Assembly: GCF_029873635.1 (NCBI RefSeq) | Contig: NC_080423.1 | Span: forward strand, 92,301,191-92,365,190 | Reading direction: 5' to 3' | Length of the DNA stretch: 64,000 nt | From: Malania oleifera | Taxonomy: Eukaryota; Streptophyta; Magnoliopsida; Santalales; Ximeniaceae | Shown: piece by piece, positions 1-12,958 of the stretch | Position numbering within the stretch: position 1 is the stretch's first letter | How the letters are laid out: the number at the start of each line of letters is the position of its first letter | Position numbers and translations under genes: made by a program | Notes under the pieces: model-generated | What the model was told of the DNA's origin: nothing | Databases searched by the model: none | Seen by the model: only the letters and a program-made list of their open reading frames with translations

Positions 1-85
1 TTGAGATTTCAACGGAAATTATGCAAGACGGAAATCGATTGCCATTTCGATTTCAAGGGTGACGGAAATCGGAAATTTCGACAAT
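1..85. repeat. dispersed repeat, cut by the window edge
   Basis: The first ~80 bases read as the reverse complement of 5450-5520: both contain the same run from ACGGAAATCG through a block resembling TTTCGATTTCAAGGGTGACG. The sequence is rich in GGAAATTTCG and therefore partly self-complementary. Because 5450-5520 lies inside the Gypsy element, the two are most simply independent copies of one repeat family rather than ends of one transposon. The family is not recognised. Confidence 0.55.
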
Positions 86-88
86 TTT

Positions 89-985
89 GTGGAAATTTAA
101 GACCATAGGTATACATCAAGGTTCTACTTTGAGTCGTTATGTTTTTGCTTTAGTAATTGATGAACTTATTAGAAATATCCAAAATGAGATTCCTTGGTGT
201 ATGTTGTTTGTAGGTGATATCGGGTTAATTGATGATAGTAGGAGCAGAGTGGAATCTAAGTTAGAATTTTGGGGAGTCACATTAGAGTCTAAAGGGTTTA
301 AGATAAGTAGGAATGAGACATAATATATGAAATATAATTTTAGTAATGTTAGGAGTGGTAATGAAGAGAAGATTAAACTTGATAATCAAAAGATTAATAG
401 CACTAATAGATTTAGATATCTTGAATCTATTATGCAAGTGAAAGGGGAAATTAAAGAAGATGTAGTACATAGAATTAAAATAGGTTGGGAAAAATGGAGG
501 AGTGCGTCATGTGTGTTGTGTGATTGTAGAATACCCTTAAAATTATAAGGAAAGTTTTATAAGATAACTATAAGACCAACTATGCTTTATGGTTCAAAAT
601 GTTGGGCAACTAAGAAACGACATACACAAAAAGTAAAAGTTGCTAAAATGTGAATGTTAAGGTGGATAAGTGATATAACATTAAAAGATAAAGTAAGAAA
701 TGAGCATATACACAATAATTTAGGCATGACACTGGTTGAAGACAAGATAAGGGAGGGGTGGCTTAGATGGTTTGGGTATTTGAAATGTAGGCCTAGTAGA
801 GCACATGTGAGGAGGAGTGAGTTAGTTATTGTGAAAGGGATAGAGGTAGGCTTAAAATAACTTGGAATGAGGTAGTAAGGAAGGATTTAATAGCCCTCAA
901 TCTAATAGAGGAAAATGCTCTCGATAAGGTGAATTGGCAAAAAAGGATTCATGTAGTCGATCCCACCTAATTGAATCGAGAATTG
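89..985 (+). mobile_element. RTE-clade LINE, 3' fragment (copy 1)
   Basis: This is the back half of an RTE-type non-LTR retrotransposon: part of the reverse transcriptase palm, the thumb and the C-terminal region. It aligns along its length with the better copy at 28625-30223. Shared landmarks are HQGSTLS, the RNKTEY-type region (here SRNET followed by a stop), FRYLESIMQ, CNNLG-like text and the final segment ending in ATCCCACCTAATTG. The catalytic FADD box reads VGDI, so the enzyme is dead, and several stops and frame changes are present. The element is 5'-truncated, as is usual for LINEs. The terminal GTTGTTG tail seen in copy 3 is not preserved. Confidence 0.8.
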
Positions 986-1029
986 TAAGATTTTAACAAC
1001 TATGCTCTAATATAGAAGGGAGGGATTGA

Positions 1030-4000
1030 ACACATTTGGGTTTTCCCTTATTGTTCTGGCTTGAGAGATTCTTATGATCCTTCTATTAGAGGTTTTTTAT
1101 GTGTTTTAATATTATTATTTTATTAGGATGTTAATTAGTGAGAGTTAGTAAGGGTATTATTGTCATCAGAATGTATTTGATTTGTATTATAAATAGAGGG
1201 AGAGACCTATCTTCAAGTTAGGTCATTCATTTAATCAAAATCTCAACATGGTATCAAAGTGTGATCCAACCTAAGCCTTATCATACTCAGCCGTTGTTGG
1301 AAAACTCCTTCGTGTTGCTGCCCTTCTCAAATCCATCTTCACTTTTCATTATTTCACAAAACCAACCATATAGCCAAAAAAAAGAACCCTCTAGAGCCTA
1401 CCTCCACAAAACCTCATCTCTGGCAAGGGCCCCACACACCGTCATGCACCGGCCAACTGCCAATAGTGCCAACCGCACGTGCTGGCACGTGAGAGAATTT
1501 CTCACTGCCTTTTTTTTTTTTTTCCTTTGCCATGTTTTGATTCCTTCTCTAGACCATATTATCAAGCTGTTGGGCATGTTCTTTGCTCAAATATCTAACC
1601 TTTTTCGACTAGGCACTTGTGGTAATCGGTTAGTTGTTGTTTGGTGTTTGTAAAGGCTTCTTTGTGAGTTTCTTAGAGTAGTGGCAGTGTTTGTAAGTTG
1701 ATTTGTGAGGCTATGGCAGTGCTATATCAATTGGTAATTCGTTCACCTCGTTCATGGTGGTGTTGGTTCTTAACATTGTTTGTGATTGTCCTGATTAGTT
1801 TTGATTGCTCTTCTTGTTTGACATTGGTGTGGCTGCTTGTTTGTGAGTGTTGGGTTGGAGTCTATGAATCCCAAAAACATGTTTCCTTCATCACTGCCAT
1901 AGATAACAACTCAAAAGTTTGATGGAAAAAATTTGTTCAATGGTCTAAAGTTGTTCAGGTTTTTTTAGCATGTTTAGGAAAATCTGACCACTTGCTCCAA
2001 TCTAATCCTTTTGATGAGAAGAGAAAAGAAGTGTGGATTCAAGAAGATGCCTTGATTGTTTCCCTTTTGTGGAATTCGATGGAGCCACAGATTGCACTGA
2101 TGTACGATATGTGCAAGGAGATTTGGGATTATACCAAGTTTCTATACTTTAGTAACATTACATGTGTATATATGATTTATCTCAGGAGTACTTTCAGCTA
2201 TAGCAAGGAGATAGGAGCATTGGAGATTATTTTGGAGAGATGAAACGTATTCATGACGAGCTTAGCGTCGTGCAACCTATAACCACCGATGTTCGTGAGA
2301 TGCAAAAGTAGAGGGCACAGATGCTTCGAGTTCTAGTGGGCTTGAGACCTAAGTTTGAGGCAGTACTGTCCCAGATACTTAGTAGTGTAGAGTTGTCATC
2401 ATTTGTTGTTGTTTATTCTCGTGTCCTTTTTGATTCATTTAGCACACATTCTCCGGTTCTTGCATTTGGCTTTGAGAGGATAACTTTTGCTACATAGGGT
2501 GTTTCTAATTCTCTATCAAACAACTGTTGAAGTTATCGATGTGGTTTGAGTGGTTGTGGTGGTAGAGATGGACTTGGTAGAGGCACTCCTCGCAAGTGCA
2601 CTCATTGTGGACAAGGTAATCATAGTATTGAGCAGTGTTGGGATTTCCACGATAGACCTTCACATGTTGCCAATGTAGTTGCCATCAACTCCACACCTTT
2701 GGGGCTGAGTGGGGGGCAATGTACTTTATCCATGTTAGAGGAAGAGTATTCCAAGTTCCAACAATATCAAGCGTCACAACAAGCTTCTCTTCCTATTCCA
2801 TCTCTTGCCCAAACAACTAATCCCATATTATGCTTGTCATCCAGTACTTCTCGTCCTAGTCCTTGGGTCATAGACTTAGATGGCACTGATCATATCATAG
2901 GTACCTAATTTCTTCTCTACTCTTTAGTATCCTACAAATTTACCTTGTGTTACTCTTGTTGATGGATCCACTGACCACCACTGTCGTCGGTGGAATTGAG
3001 ACTATAGATCCCACTTCTTTTATTTTTCTTTCTTCGATTTTGTATTTTCCCAAGTTTCCTTTCAATCTTATGTCTGTTAGCAAGATTAGTAAATCTATGA
3101 ATTGTTTAATAACATTCTTCCCTAATTTTGTGGTTATTTAGGATTTGAAGACGAGGAAGATGAGTGGTAGAGGGCGCAAAGCTAGTGAACTTGATCACTT
3201 TGAGCACTATCTCCTTCTACCACTTGCACTGTTGTTGCCACACCTCCCCACTGCAAAAGTTGAACGTCTTGTTCCTAATTTGAGTTTTGTATCTAGTCTT
3301 GATTGTGAGTCTTGTCAATTGGGAAAATACCATTGCATTCCTTTTGCTTCTCAAGTAAATAAACAGGCTACAAGCTTTTTCATAGTAGTCCATTCTTATG
3401 TTTGAGGTCCTAGTAGAGTTGTGTCCAATTTGGGTTTTCGGTACTTTGTAATATTTGCAGATGATTATTCAATAATGGCTTGGCTATATTTAATAAAAGA
3501 TCGTTTCGAGTTATTTCGTATATTTTGTGCATTTTTCTCTAAAATAAAGACTCAATTTGGTTAGCCAGCTCGAGGACTTTGAAGTGATAATGCTAAAGAG
3601 TACTTTAGTTCACAATTCACTACTTATTTGATTCAGGTTGGTATTGTCCATCAATCATCCCGTGCCCACACTCCTCAACAATATGGGGTCGCAGAGAGGA
3701 AAAATAGACATATCCTTGAAATCACTCGTATCTTACTTTATCAAACGCATGTACCTGAAGTGTTTGGAGTGATGCTGTACTTATTGCTTGCTATATGATC
3801 AATAGAATGCCATCCTCTATTCTTAGTGGTAAAATTTCCTACTCCATTCTCTTTCCTAATTCACCTTTATTCTCTCTCCCTCCTTATATATTCGAGTGCG
3901 TGTCCTTTGTTCATCAACTAACTCCTGGGGTGGATAAGTTGGATCCTCGTGCTATAAAATCTGTTTTTTTGGGCTACTCATATACTCAAAAGCAATACTA

Positions 4001-4733
4001 TGTCATAGTTCTATGCTGCACTACTTTGTTTTTGCAAATGTTACCTTCTTTGAGTCTACACCTTACTACACCCAGTGCTTGAGTGCTTTTGAGCTCAATG
4101 AGTCTCTTCCTCTGCCTAATCTTCCAAATTCTAGTTTGCTGTCATTGCCCAATCAACAATCTAAGTCTCCATGTAGTTCGAGTCATTCTCATCATCTTGA
4201 TCTTCCTAGTTTGCATGTGCATTCATGACGGCTGCTCCAAGGAAGAGAGTCCCCTCTAGCTTCTACTATCATGCCTTTGGTTTCCTTGTCTAATGATCAT
4301 ATTTCCCATGATGTTGATCCTCCCTTGCTGTTCGAAAAGGCAAACGCACATGCACCCAACATCCCATTTCCAACTATGTTTGTTATGACTTCTTATCACA
4401 TTCCTATTATTATTTTGTTTCTGCTCTATCATCTACTCCCTTCCTAAATCTATTTCGGAAGTCTTAGCCCACTCTAGGTGGAGGAATGCTATGGTTGAAG
4501 AGATGAATGCTTTTCAGGACAATGACACTTGGGACTTGGTATCTCTTCTCCTGACAAGTCTGTGGTTGGTTGTCGCTGGGTATACATTGTGAAAGTCAAC
4601 TTTGATGATTCTGTGGCTCATCTGAAGGCTCGTCATGTTGCTAAGGGGTATACTTAGGTGTATGGTTTGGATTATTCTAACACTTTTTCTTCAATTGCCA
4701 AACTTACATCAGTATGTTTGTTCATCTCCTTGG
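1030..4733 (+). mobile_element. Ty1/Copia LTR retrotransposon fossil, 3' part missing
   Basis: The 5' LTR ends at 1248 with CTCAACA and is followed at once by TGGTATCAAAG, a primer-binding site for initiator tRNA-Met. Parts follow in Copia order: gag with a zinc knuckle (CTHCGQGNHSIEQC, about 2597-2639), protease (about 2850-2890), integrase (about 3290-3800) and the start of reverse transcriptase (about 4480-4733). The element is heavily broken, with well over ten interruptions, and looks old. It is cut at 4733 by the LTR of the next Gypsy element; I did not find its remaining RT, RNase H or 3' LTR. The left LTR boundary is uncertain (about 1020-1130). Confidence 0.8.
1249..1260 (+). other. 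Copia primer-binding site (initiator tRNA-Met)
   Basis: TGGTATCAAAGT directly abuts the LTR end CTCAACA. This is the usual minus-strand primer site of plant Copia elements, one base away from TGGTATCAGAG. Confidence 0.75.
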
Positions 4734-5135
4734 TGATGGAGGACCACCTATACCCCCTAGGCTGCCCATTCGGTACACGTATTTTAGGCATAGGTTTAGG
4801 AAGGTTTGGAAAAGATATGTATGGAGGACCTCTTTTTATTTTTTTTTGTAGACTTTTTTTTAGTATTTGTAATTGTGTTTAGTTGGGTCCTATTTGTAAA
4901 TATGTGTTAGTTGTATTAGTGGTTTAAGTGCTAGATGTGCTAGTGGATGTACAATTATTGTTTGAATTAGATTGTAGTTTTCCTCTCTATCCATCTCTAA
5001 CTCCCGCAGGTTCTGGAATTCTTCTTCTTCTTCATCCTCCTCTCTTCTCTTTTTTCCTTCTTGTATCTCTCTTCTAATTCTGTCTCTCACCCCTGTTCTG
5101 GTGTCTCCCTTCTAATTCTTCTTCTTCTTTGATTT
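4734..5135 (+). repeat. Gypsy LTR (probable 5' LTR)
   Basis: Matches 12479 onward through the stretch with GACCACCTAT, TGTGTTAGTTGTATTAG and the CT-rich zone. Similarity fades after about 5130, so the expected TACATCA end and primer site are not seen. It could instead be a separate truncated LTR of the same family. Confidence 0.65.
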
Positions 5136-5823
5136 TGAAGGTCAACATTTAGATCAAGTTCCAACTACTGTTTGATGACTATTTTCTTAAGAATTGGAGA
5201 GTAGGGACTGGAGAAATTGTTGGACTAACATTGGAATTCGATGGGAAACTCAATTTGTACTCCAATTCTTTGTCAAGGTGAATAACTCTCATTTTCTTGT
5301 TTATTGTGTGTACTAGGGAAAATTCATAGTTGCATAATTCCAAGTTTCTTATTACCTTTTTTTTTTTTTTTTTTGGTAACAAAAAAGGATCTTCCCTTTG
5401 CTTTATAAATTCCCCTAGCTAACTAATCATTGCATCCTAAATTTCCACTTTCCGTCACCCTTGAAATCGAAATGGCAACCGATTTCTGTCTTGCCTAATT
5501 TCTGTCGAAATTTCAATGAATTATCGGAAATTTATCGAAATCTTGAAATTTAGCGAAACTTGTCAAAATTTTTACTATAGAATAAGATTTATTTAGAATT
5601 CAAATGTGAGATTTAGACGCAAAGTGAAATTCCTCTCTTAATTTACCCTTTTTTTTTAATTAAGGTGAAAAATTAAACTTACAACAACATTTTATTGGAA
5701 CATTCATGTCTAAATTATCTTTATTTTTATAATAAATAATATCTTTAATTGATTATGAATTCATTTATATTAATCTAATATGTTTAATGCACATTATATT
5801 ATGAATATGTTTAATACACATTA
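5136..5823. other. non-coding stretch inside the Gypsy element
   Basis: Contains a T-run (about 5359-5374), the second copy of the GGAAATTTCG-rich repeat (about 5450-5540) and AT-rich sequence with a short direct repeat ATGTTTAATRCACATTA near 5780 and 5810. No coding sequence is seen. Confidence 0.5.
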
Positions 5824-6345
5824 GTGCTTTAAAAGGCGTTATTAAGGCGCGCGTCGAGGCGATTTGGGCCTAAAATGCACTAAGGCGCAAGTAGAAATGC
5901 GTAAATCCCAAAAGGCGTACACCTCAGGGGAGAAGGCGTATGAGTCTTCTGTAAAAGCTTGCCTTTTACGCCTCAAATCTCAAGGCGTACGCATTGAAGC
6001 TTCTTCCCTTATGCTCTCTCGACGAAGCCTCCAGTGAGTCTTCTCCTCGACGATAGCCTCTGCTCTCTCTCCGACGATTCCTCCAGCACCTCCTCTCTCT
6101 TCGACGACTCGACGGTTGCTTCCAATGATTTGTCTCTCTCTGATGAGTCGACATTCCCTTCCAAACTCTGATCTGCCTCTGACGACTCCTGATGTATTTT
6201 GTCCTTCGACGAACCCTTCGGAGTTGTCTCCTCTCTGCAGCGACCCTTTGCAATCTCTTACCTCTTTTCGCGACCCTCTCGTACTCTCTACCACTGTTGG
6301 CTACAACTGGCTTTTAGAAATTAGAATCTTGAGACATTTTTAATT
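5824..6345. mobile_element. Mutator-like MITE fragment
   Basis: Starts GTGCTTTAAAAGGCG and continues with many AAGGCG/GCGTACGC words, as does the complete element at 59915-60529, which begins GTGTTTTAAAAGGC. The matching right terminus is not found, so this copy is truncated or has a rearranged right side. Its right part (about 5990-6300) is CG-rich and contains repeated TCTCTCGACGA-like words whose origin I do not recognise. Confidence 0.45.
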
Positions 6346-6559
6346 TGGCTTGGCTCATCCTTATTTTTTAAAAAATTCTTATATATTGTTTGTGTTTGTT
6401 AGTTAAAACTTAAATTGGCCTATATGATGTTTAAAAATTATGTTCTTATATTTTTCTTTATCATTTTAAAAATTTTCACATTTTTTTTTATTATATATAA
6501 ATTGATTTTATTTATTAATTATTTTAAAAATATAGTCCCAAAATGCTTATCCCAACCTT

Positions 6560-6670
6560 TTTAGGGTACCAAGCTAACCTTTCAGCCTTAGGTTAATTTA
6601 GAGTTCAAGTTTGAGGAAGGTAACCTTGAGGAGTTTAATGATGTAGGGTACCAAGCTAACCCTAGGCATG
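6560..6670. repeat. short direct repeat before gag
   Basis: AGGGTACCAAGCTAACC occurs twice, at about 6563 and 6645, 82 bp apart, just upstream of the Gypsy gag. It is a local duplication or an insertion footprint. Confidence 0.5.
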
Positions 6671-8395
6671 CTCCACATTCCCCTAGGCATGGTTGTGAAG
6701 ACTATGGATATGTTACAGAAAAGGTCAAGGTTGATGTGCGTGGTTATGATGGGAAAATCGACTTGAGCTCCTTTTTAGAATGGGTATTGGAGATGGAGGA
6801 TTTCTTTAATTGGTACCGTATATGGGGTGAGGATGAAGTTTGGTTTGCCAAGATGAAACTTGTAGGACTGGCAAAGAGGTATTGGCAATCTCTACAACAA
6901 GCTCTAGACTAGTTGGGTGAACCTCCTAGTACTTGGTGGGAAGTGATGAGACAATTATTGTAAGAATAGTACATCCCTCCCTTTAAGAGCCAGTTGTTCA
7001 GTGAGCTCTTAAACCATAAACAAATCACTAACGTGGGCAGCTACATTGATCGATTTGAGGAACTGATGCTTAGGAGTGGTGTTGTTGAGGTCACACATCA
7101 CATTGTAGCTAGGTTTGTGAATGGTCTTAAGGAGGATGTCGGGTGAGAGGTTGAGTTGTTCTCTCCAGAGTATTTAGAGATAGCCTACAGAAAGTGCTTG
7201 TCATCGAAAGGTACCTTAAGAGCTCTTGTAGGTCTTCATCTCAAGTGAGTGAGTCAAAGTCAATCCAAATCCTTTCCTCGACCTAGGCCTACCATCCCTT
7301 GTCTACCCCTATAGAGAGCTCTACGAAGCAAATAGAGTCACATCATATTGTTCGCTCTAGTGGACTCAGTATTCCTCAAGCTAGTAGCTCATCTTTGCAG
7401 TGTCATTGTTGTCATGCTAGAGGTTGTATTGCTGCTCGTTGTCCCTAACGAGCTTTAGCTTTAGAGTGTGAGACTGATGATATGGCTGATTGTGAGGATC
7501 AGGTTGTAGATGCTTTTGAGTACTCTTGGGAAATGAGGGTGAGCTTGTGGATGATTTTGAGGAGGATGACTATCAAGTTAGTGTGGTTAGGTGTGTCTTC
7601 TCCATTACCATGGATATTGAGAAGTGGAAACGAACCACTATTTTCCTCACATACATTTGTTGTGGCGATGGGAGATGTAAGCTTGTTATTGATGGGGTTA
7701 GTAGCATGAATGTGGTCTTCAAGGCTGCTCTAGGAAGATTAAACCTTAAAGGAGGGCCACGCCCTCAGCCTTCTAAGGTGAATCGGGTAAATAGGACAAA
7801 TCTACAAATTATTGAGAGGTGTCTTGTACCCATCCAAATGGGAGATTATAAAGATGGGGTCTATTGTGATGTACTCCTGATGGATGGGGCTCTCATGTCC
7901 TGTTAGGGTGACCATGGTTATTTGATTATGACGTAACCAATCATGGTAGGGAAAGCACTTGCATGTTTAGGCACAAAGATAAGAACATCATTTTGATCCC
8001 TACAAAGCCCACTCTGAAAGATCCTAAGGAACAAGATAATCTATAAAGCCCCAATGCAAAGAAATATTCACTTGCTTGATCATAGACTTTTGAGGGAGAG
8101 AGCTTAGAAAATAGGTGCATTTTAGCAGTCATCGCTCGAGAGGTTCCTTCTGAGGATCAAGAATCTTCATGTGAGTGACACATGAGGTAGGAGAGTTGCT
8201 AGTTCTCTGATGTTGTGTCTAGAGAGTTAACTAGTGAGCTACCACCAATGCGAGACATTTAGCATGCCATAGGTCTCATTTCAGGTTCACAGTTACCTAA
8301 CTTGCCACATTATAGGATGAACCCTAAAGAGTGTGCTGAATTGAATAAACAAGTAGAACTCGTTGACGAGGGTTTTGTGAGACATAGCCGTAGGG

Positions 8396-9795
8396 ATTGT
8401 TTGTAACCACTTATGCAGAAGTGCTTTTTAGGAAAAGTGCTGAATTTAATTAGTGCTGATGGTGAGTGCTGAACTAGAAAAGTGCTGAAAGTTATAAGTA
8501 GTGTTTGGCTGTGTTTAAAATAAATGGTATTTTACTTTTATTATAGGGTACTATATGATTATTTTTAAACATATTTTAAATTATAAATATTAATATTTTT
8601 TAATTAACAATTTCACTAATAACTATTTAAATTATTTATAATTAAAATTTAAATATTTACTATTAAAAAAATAATGTAAGATTATTATTTTTAATTAATA
8701 ATAATCTTATTATTAATGTATATTTTAACATATTGCTATCACATGAAATTATGATAAAAATAATATTATTAATTAAATTTAAAATATTAATTTATTTAAT
8801 ATTAATTTAAATCAATAAGTAGTTCTTGTTCAATCCAGAATCGAATTATAATAACTAATATGTATTTTTAAATATATTTTAAATTAAAATATTTATATTT
8901 ATATAATTAAAATTTTAAATGATAATTACTTTAATTTTATAATTAAAATTTAAATATTTTCTATTAACTAAAATAATATAATATTATTTATTAATTAACT
9001 ATCATCTTGTTATTAATGTATATTTATAACATATGATTATCACATTAATTTTATGTTAGAAATAATATTAATAACTAATTAAAAATTTTAGTTTATTTAA
9101 TGTTAATTTTAAATTTATAGATGCTTCTTTTATTCATTCAAGAATTTGTAAGTCTTTTTAATTAATAATTAATAAGTTATAATGCATAATAAAATAATAT
9201 ATGATTAATTTTTAATTGATAATATGTTAACTGTTATTTTTAATTAAAATTTAAATATTTTTATCAAGTAAAAATAATATAATATTTTTATTGATTAACA
9301 ATAATCCTTTTCTTAATTTATATTTATAACATATGATGATCATATTAATTTATGTTAAAATAATATTATTAATTAAATTAGTTTTTTAAATTTTAATATT
9401 AGTTTAAACTTTAAATTAATAGATGGTTTTTCTTCTTCATTTTAGAATTGAATTATGTTTCGTTAATAATAAAATATATATTATAATACATAATAAAATA
9501 ATATGTGATTATCTTTTAATATATTTTTTAATTTATAAAATAGCCACTAAATTTTTTATATTTACAGAATTGACCCCCTATGAATAGTGTCACTTATAAG
9601 TGAACAAAAAGTTGTCTTAGATTGCTTATCAAAATTCACTTAAATAGTTCTTAGAATAGTGGTTTTGGAAAGGTACTTATTGCAATAAATGTTTGTTGTA
9701 GTGCAAGTCAAACGCCACCTTTTTGTAAAAGTTCTTATTTTAAGTTATAAGTGCTATAAGCACTTTTTTTTTTTTAAGTGCTTTCAAATGGGGGC
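8396..9795. mobile_element. non-autonomous DNA transposon (MITE-like) inside Gypsy RT
   Basis: About 1.4 kb of very AT-rich sequence interrupts the Gypsy reverse transcriptase region. Its ends are imperfect inverted repeats rich in AAGTGCTT: the left side has TTTGTAACCACTTA and AAAAGTGCTG, and the right side read in reverse has ATTTGAAAGCACTTAA and AAAGTGCTTATAGCAC. Inside each end comes a GGCGTTTGACTTGC / AGTGTTTGGCTGTG pair. No transposase is encoded. A hAT-type origin is a guess from the termini; no clean target duplication was seen. Confidence 0.55.
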
Positions 9796-9842
9796 TTAAC
9801 CCATGTGCTGTACCTACTCTCCTAACACCAAAAATGATGGAT

Positions 9843-10040
9843 GCCCCCGGGCATAAGCTTAGGTGATAAGGAGGTTCACCAGACGGCCTTGGACAAAGGT
9901 GAAGTATAGGGTTCAAACCTTGCCACCTGCAACGCACATCCGCGATTTATCTCCTACGTGTTGGCTGAAGGCATGGCTTGCGTAGGCGTGAGATTAGTTT
10001 GGCGCGTATGCCCAGGAAACCTGGCGTATCCAAAAAAAAA
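9843..10040 (+). mobile_element. tRNA-derived SINE with 12-bp target duplication
   Basis: The body starts GCCCCCGGGCATAAGC, has a pol III A-box-like TAAGCTTAGGTGATAAGG, a good B-box GGGTTCAAACC near 9910, and ends in a 10-14 A tail. The perfect repeat AAAATGATGGAT stands on both sides (9831-9842 and 10041-10052). The target is the reverse transcriptase region of the Gypsy element, so the SINE is younger than it. I cannot assign a named SINE family. Confidence 0.85.
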
Positions 10041-12478
10041 AAAATGATGGATCTTGGAGGATGTGTGTGAATAGTAGAGTCGTTAACAAAATCACCATCT
10101 AGTGTAGGTCCCCTATCCTTAGACTTGAGGATATGCTTGACATGCTAGCTGGCTCTAGTCGGCACTCCAAGACTGACCTGTGCAGTGGGTATCACCAAAT
10201 TAGAATTATAATGGGACATGAGTGGAAAACGGCCTTGAAGACCCAGGATGGTTTGTTCGAGTGGTTGGTCATTCCATTTGGACTTTCTAATATGCTCGAC
10301 ACTTTTATGAGGGTTATGACACATATTCTACAGCCATTCGTAGGAAAGTTCTTAGTGGTTTACTTTGATGATATACTGGTCTACATAAAGTCTTGGGAGG
10401 AGCACGTGATACATCTTTATGAGGTTTTTGCCACCTTTAGGGAAGCGAAGTTGTTTGCTAACCTCAAGATGTGTAGCTTCCTACACTCTAGTGTGCTATT
10501 TCTTGGTTTGTGATTTCTGCGCAGGTAATAGCCACCGATCTGGAAAAGGTTAGAGCCATTAGAGAGTGGCCTAAGCCTAGGACTATTACTGAGGTTTGTA
10601 GTTTTCATAGGGCATTTTGGCACCATCATGGCTCCTATCACTGAGTGCTTGAAGAAAGGAGAATTTCATTGGACTCCATTAGCTACTAGAGCCTTCAGAG
10701 ATTTCAAATAGAAGATGAGTGAAACACCTGCACTTAGGCATCTGAACTTTAGTAGAGTTTTTTAGGTGGCTTGTGATGCCTCTGGGATAGGTATAGGTGG
10801 GGTCTTGAGTTAGGAGGGACATCCAATAGCATTTTTTAGTGAAAAACTCTCAGATGCCAAATAGAGATACAACATATATGATAAAGAGTTTTATGTTGTA
10901 GTGAGGTCCCTCCAACATTGGACATGCTACTTATTACCCCAAGAGTTTGCACTATTCTCTGACCACCTTGCTTTGCAATGTCTGACCTTGCAGAAGAAGT
11001 TGAGTGCAAAGCATGCTGGTCAGGTAGAGTTCCTCAATGAGTACGCTTTTGTTCTCAAGCATCATTTCGGTGTTGAGAATAAAGTGGCAGATGGCTTTAG
11101 GTAGCAGTTATTCTCTATATCTTGAGAGCTGAGGTCATTGGGTTTGATAGTCTGAAGGACAAGTACTCCACATGTGGGATTATCTTTCAGGAGGTGAGTG
11201 AGGGCCATTGAAGGAATTTTGTAGATTTCATCATTCGGGAGGGATACCTATTTAAAGGCACTAGGTTATGCATTCCCTGTACTTCCTTTAGAGATCTTTG
11301 AGTTTGGGAATTGCATGCTAGAGGGTTAGCTGGTCACCTAGGGAGGGATAAAATCATTGCCTTAGTTGAGGAAGTTTTTATTGGCCTTCCCTAACGAGAT
11401 GTTGCTAGGATGGTGTCTGAGTGTCGCACCTGTTAGCTGTTTTCTTCTGCTCATCAACCCCAAACTGATGGGCAGACTGAGATTGTGAATCATAGTCTTG
11501 ATGACGTGCTTAGGTGTGTTGTGGGAGAAAAACATGGCAATTGGGACTTGGTGCTGCGTACTGTTGAGTTTGCTTGTAATAATTCTGTGAATAGGTCCAT
11601 GGGTAAGAGCCCTTTTTGAGTGTGTATTCGGTTACAAACCCTGTGCACCCATTGATCTCGTTCCTTTGCCACCAGATGCCCGTATTGGGACTTGATGTTG
11701 TTGTGGGAGAAAAATAGGGCAATTGGGACTCCGTGCTGCGTATTTTGGAGTTTGCTTATCATAATTCTATGAATAGGTCCACGGGTAAGAGTCTTTTTTG
11801 AGTGTATATTCAGTTACAAACCCCGTGCATCCATTGATCTTGTTCCTTTGCCACTGGGTGTCCGTATTTCTGAGCTTGCTGAGTCTTTTGTCCATCACAT
11901 TCATGAGCTGCATACTGAGGTTAGGCAAAAACTTGCTATGAGTAATATGGATTATAAGCTTGCTGCAGATGTACATTGTAGAGCTAGAGAGTTTAATGCA
12001 GGTGATAGTGTCATGGTTCGCATAAGACCTGAGCGCGACCTGAGAAATTCATTTAAAAAGCTCCACGCTCATGCCATTGGTCCTTTCCTCATCCATAAGA
12101 AACTTGGACCTAATGCATATTTTCTTGATTTACCTACTCATATGACCATTAGTCCAGATTTTAATGTAGAGGATTTGACATCTTACTAAGGCACTTTTGA
12201 GCCTCTTGGTTTGCCATTTGATGCTCATGCAGGTTCAGATGCTCCTCAGCCTCCCTCTATTTCTCGACCACAGGAAATAGTGGAGCCCATCTTGGATGAT
12301 GAGTTCGTGACATCTCCTCACGGTGGTTTTCATCGCTACTTGGTTCAGTGGAGAGGTCGCCCGAGTCAAATGATACATTGCTTGCTGAGGATGATGTTTG
12401 TAATGACGCTCCTGACTTGCTGGGGTCATATTTGCAGTCCCACTCTGCGGAGCTGAGTTCCTTTCAGCCGGGGGAAAA

Positions 12479-12725
12479 TGATGGAAGACCACCTATGCCC
12501 CCTAGGCTGCCCATTTGGTGCACGTATTTTAGGCGTAGGTTTAGAAAGGTTTAGGAAAGATGTGTATGGAGGACCTCTTTGTATTTTTTAAGAGACTTCT
12601 TTTAGTATTTGTAATGATGTGTTTAGTTGGATACTATTTGTAAATATGTGTTAGTTGTATTAGTAGTTTAAGTGCTGGACATGCTCGTGGATGCAAAGTT
12701 ATTGTTTGAATGAATAGCAGTTTCC

Positions 12726-12771
<46 letters not shown>

Positions 12772-12958
12772 CAGGTTCCTGCTGTTCTTCTTCTTCTTCT
12801 TCCGTATCTCGCCTCTCTTCCAATTCTGTCTCTTACCTCTGTTCTGTTCTTCCTCTTCTCTGTGCTTCTCTTTCTGTCTTGTTCCCCTACTGCTGCTGCT
12901 GATGCTGCTTCTCTTAATTTTATCTATATATACCAACTTTAATACCTGCCCTACATCA
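12479..12958 (+). repeat. Gypsy 3' LTR
   Basis: 480 bp, TGATGGA to TACATCA, preceded by a polypurine tract. Contains a (CT)n microsatellite at about 12730-12768 followed by TTC-rich sequence, as in the copy at 4734. Confidence 0.8.

Larger units (their letters stand above)
4734..12958 (+). mobile_element. Ty3/Gypsy chromovirus fossil with nested insertions
   Basis: The 3' LTR is 12479-12958 (TGATGGA...TACATCA), preceded by the purine tract AGCCGGGGGAAAA. A matching LTR starts at 4734 and can be followed to about 5130; it is probably the 5' LTR of the same element, because 5' LTR to 3' LTR minus the insertions leaves about 4.6 kb of internal DNA, normal for this group. Internal parts in order: gag (about 6720-7450) with a CCHC-type knuckle, protease (7600-7900), reverse transcriptase (8270-8395, resuming 9796-10640, with YFDDILVY near 10360), RNase H (10680-11100), integrase (11280-12180) and a chromodomain-like end (about 12270-12400: EIVEPILDDEF, YLVQWRGRP). 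The chromodomain places it among chromoviruses. It is broken in many places, with part of the integrase region present twice, and is old. Confidence 0.8.

Noticed and set aside
1-5520. Inverted repeat pair 1-80 / 5450-5520 as the ends of one 5.5-kb transposon
   Set aside because: The right copy lies inside the Gypsy element and the left one beside an RTE fragment; independent copies of a dispersed repeat explain it better, and no target duplication is visible.
5966-6294. Overlapping Arg/Glu-rich minus-strand frames of 95 and 104 codons
   Set aside because: They lie in a MITE-like, CTCTCGACGA-rich stretch and look like composition effects; no conserved domain.
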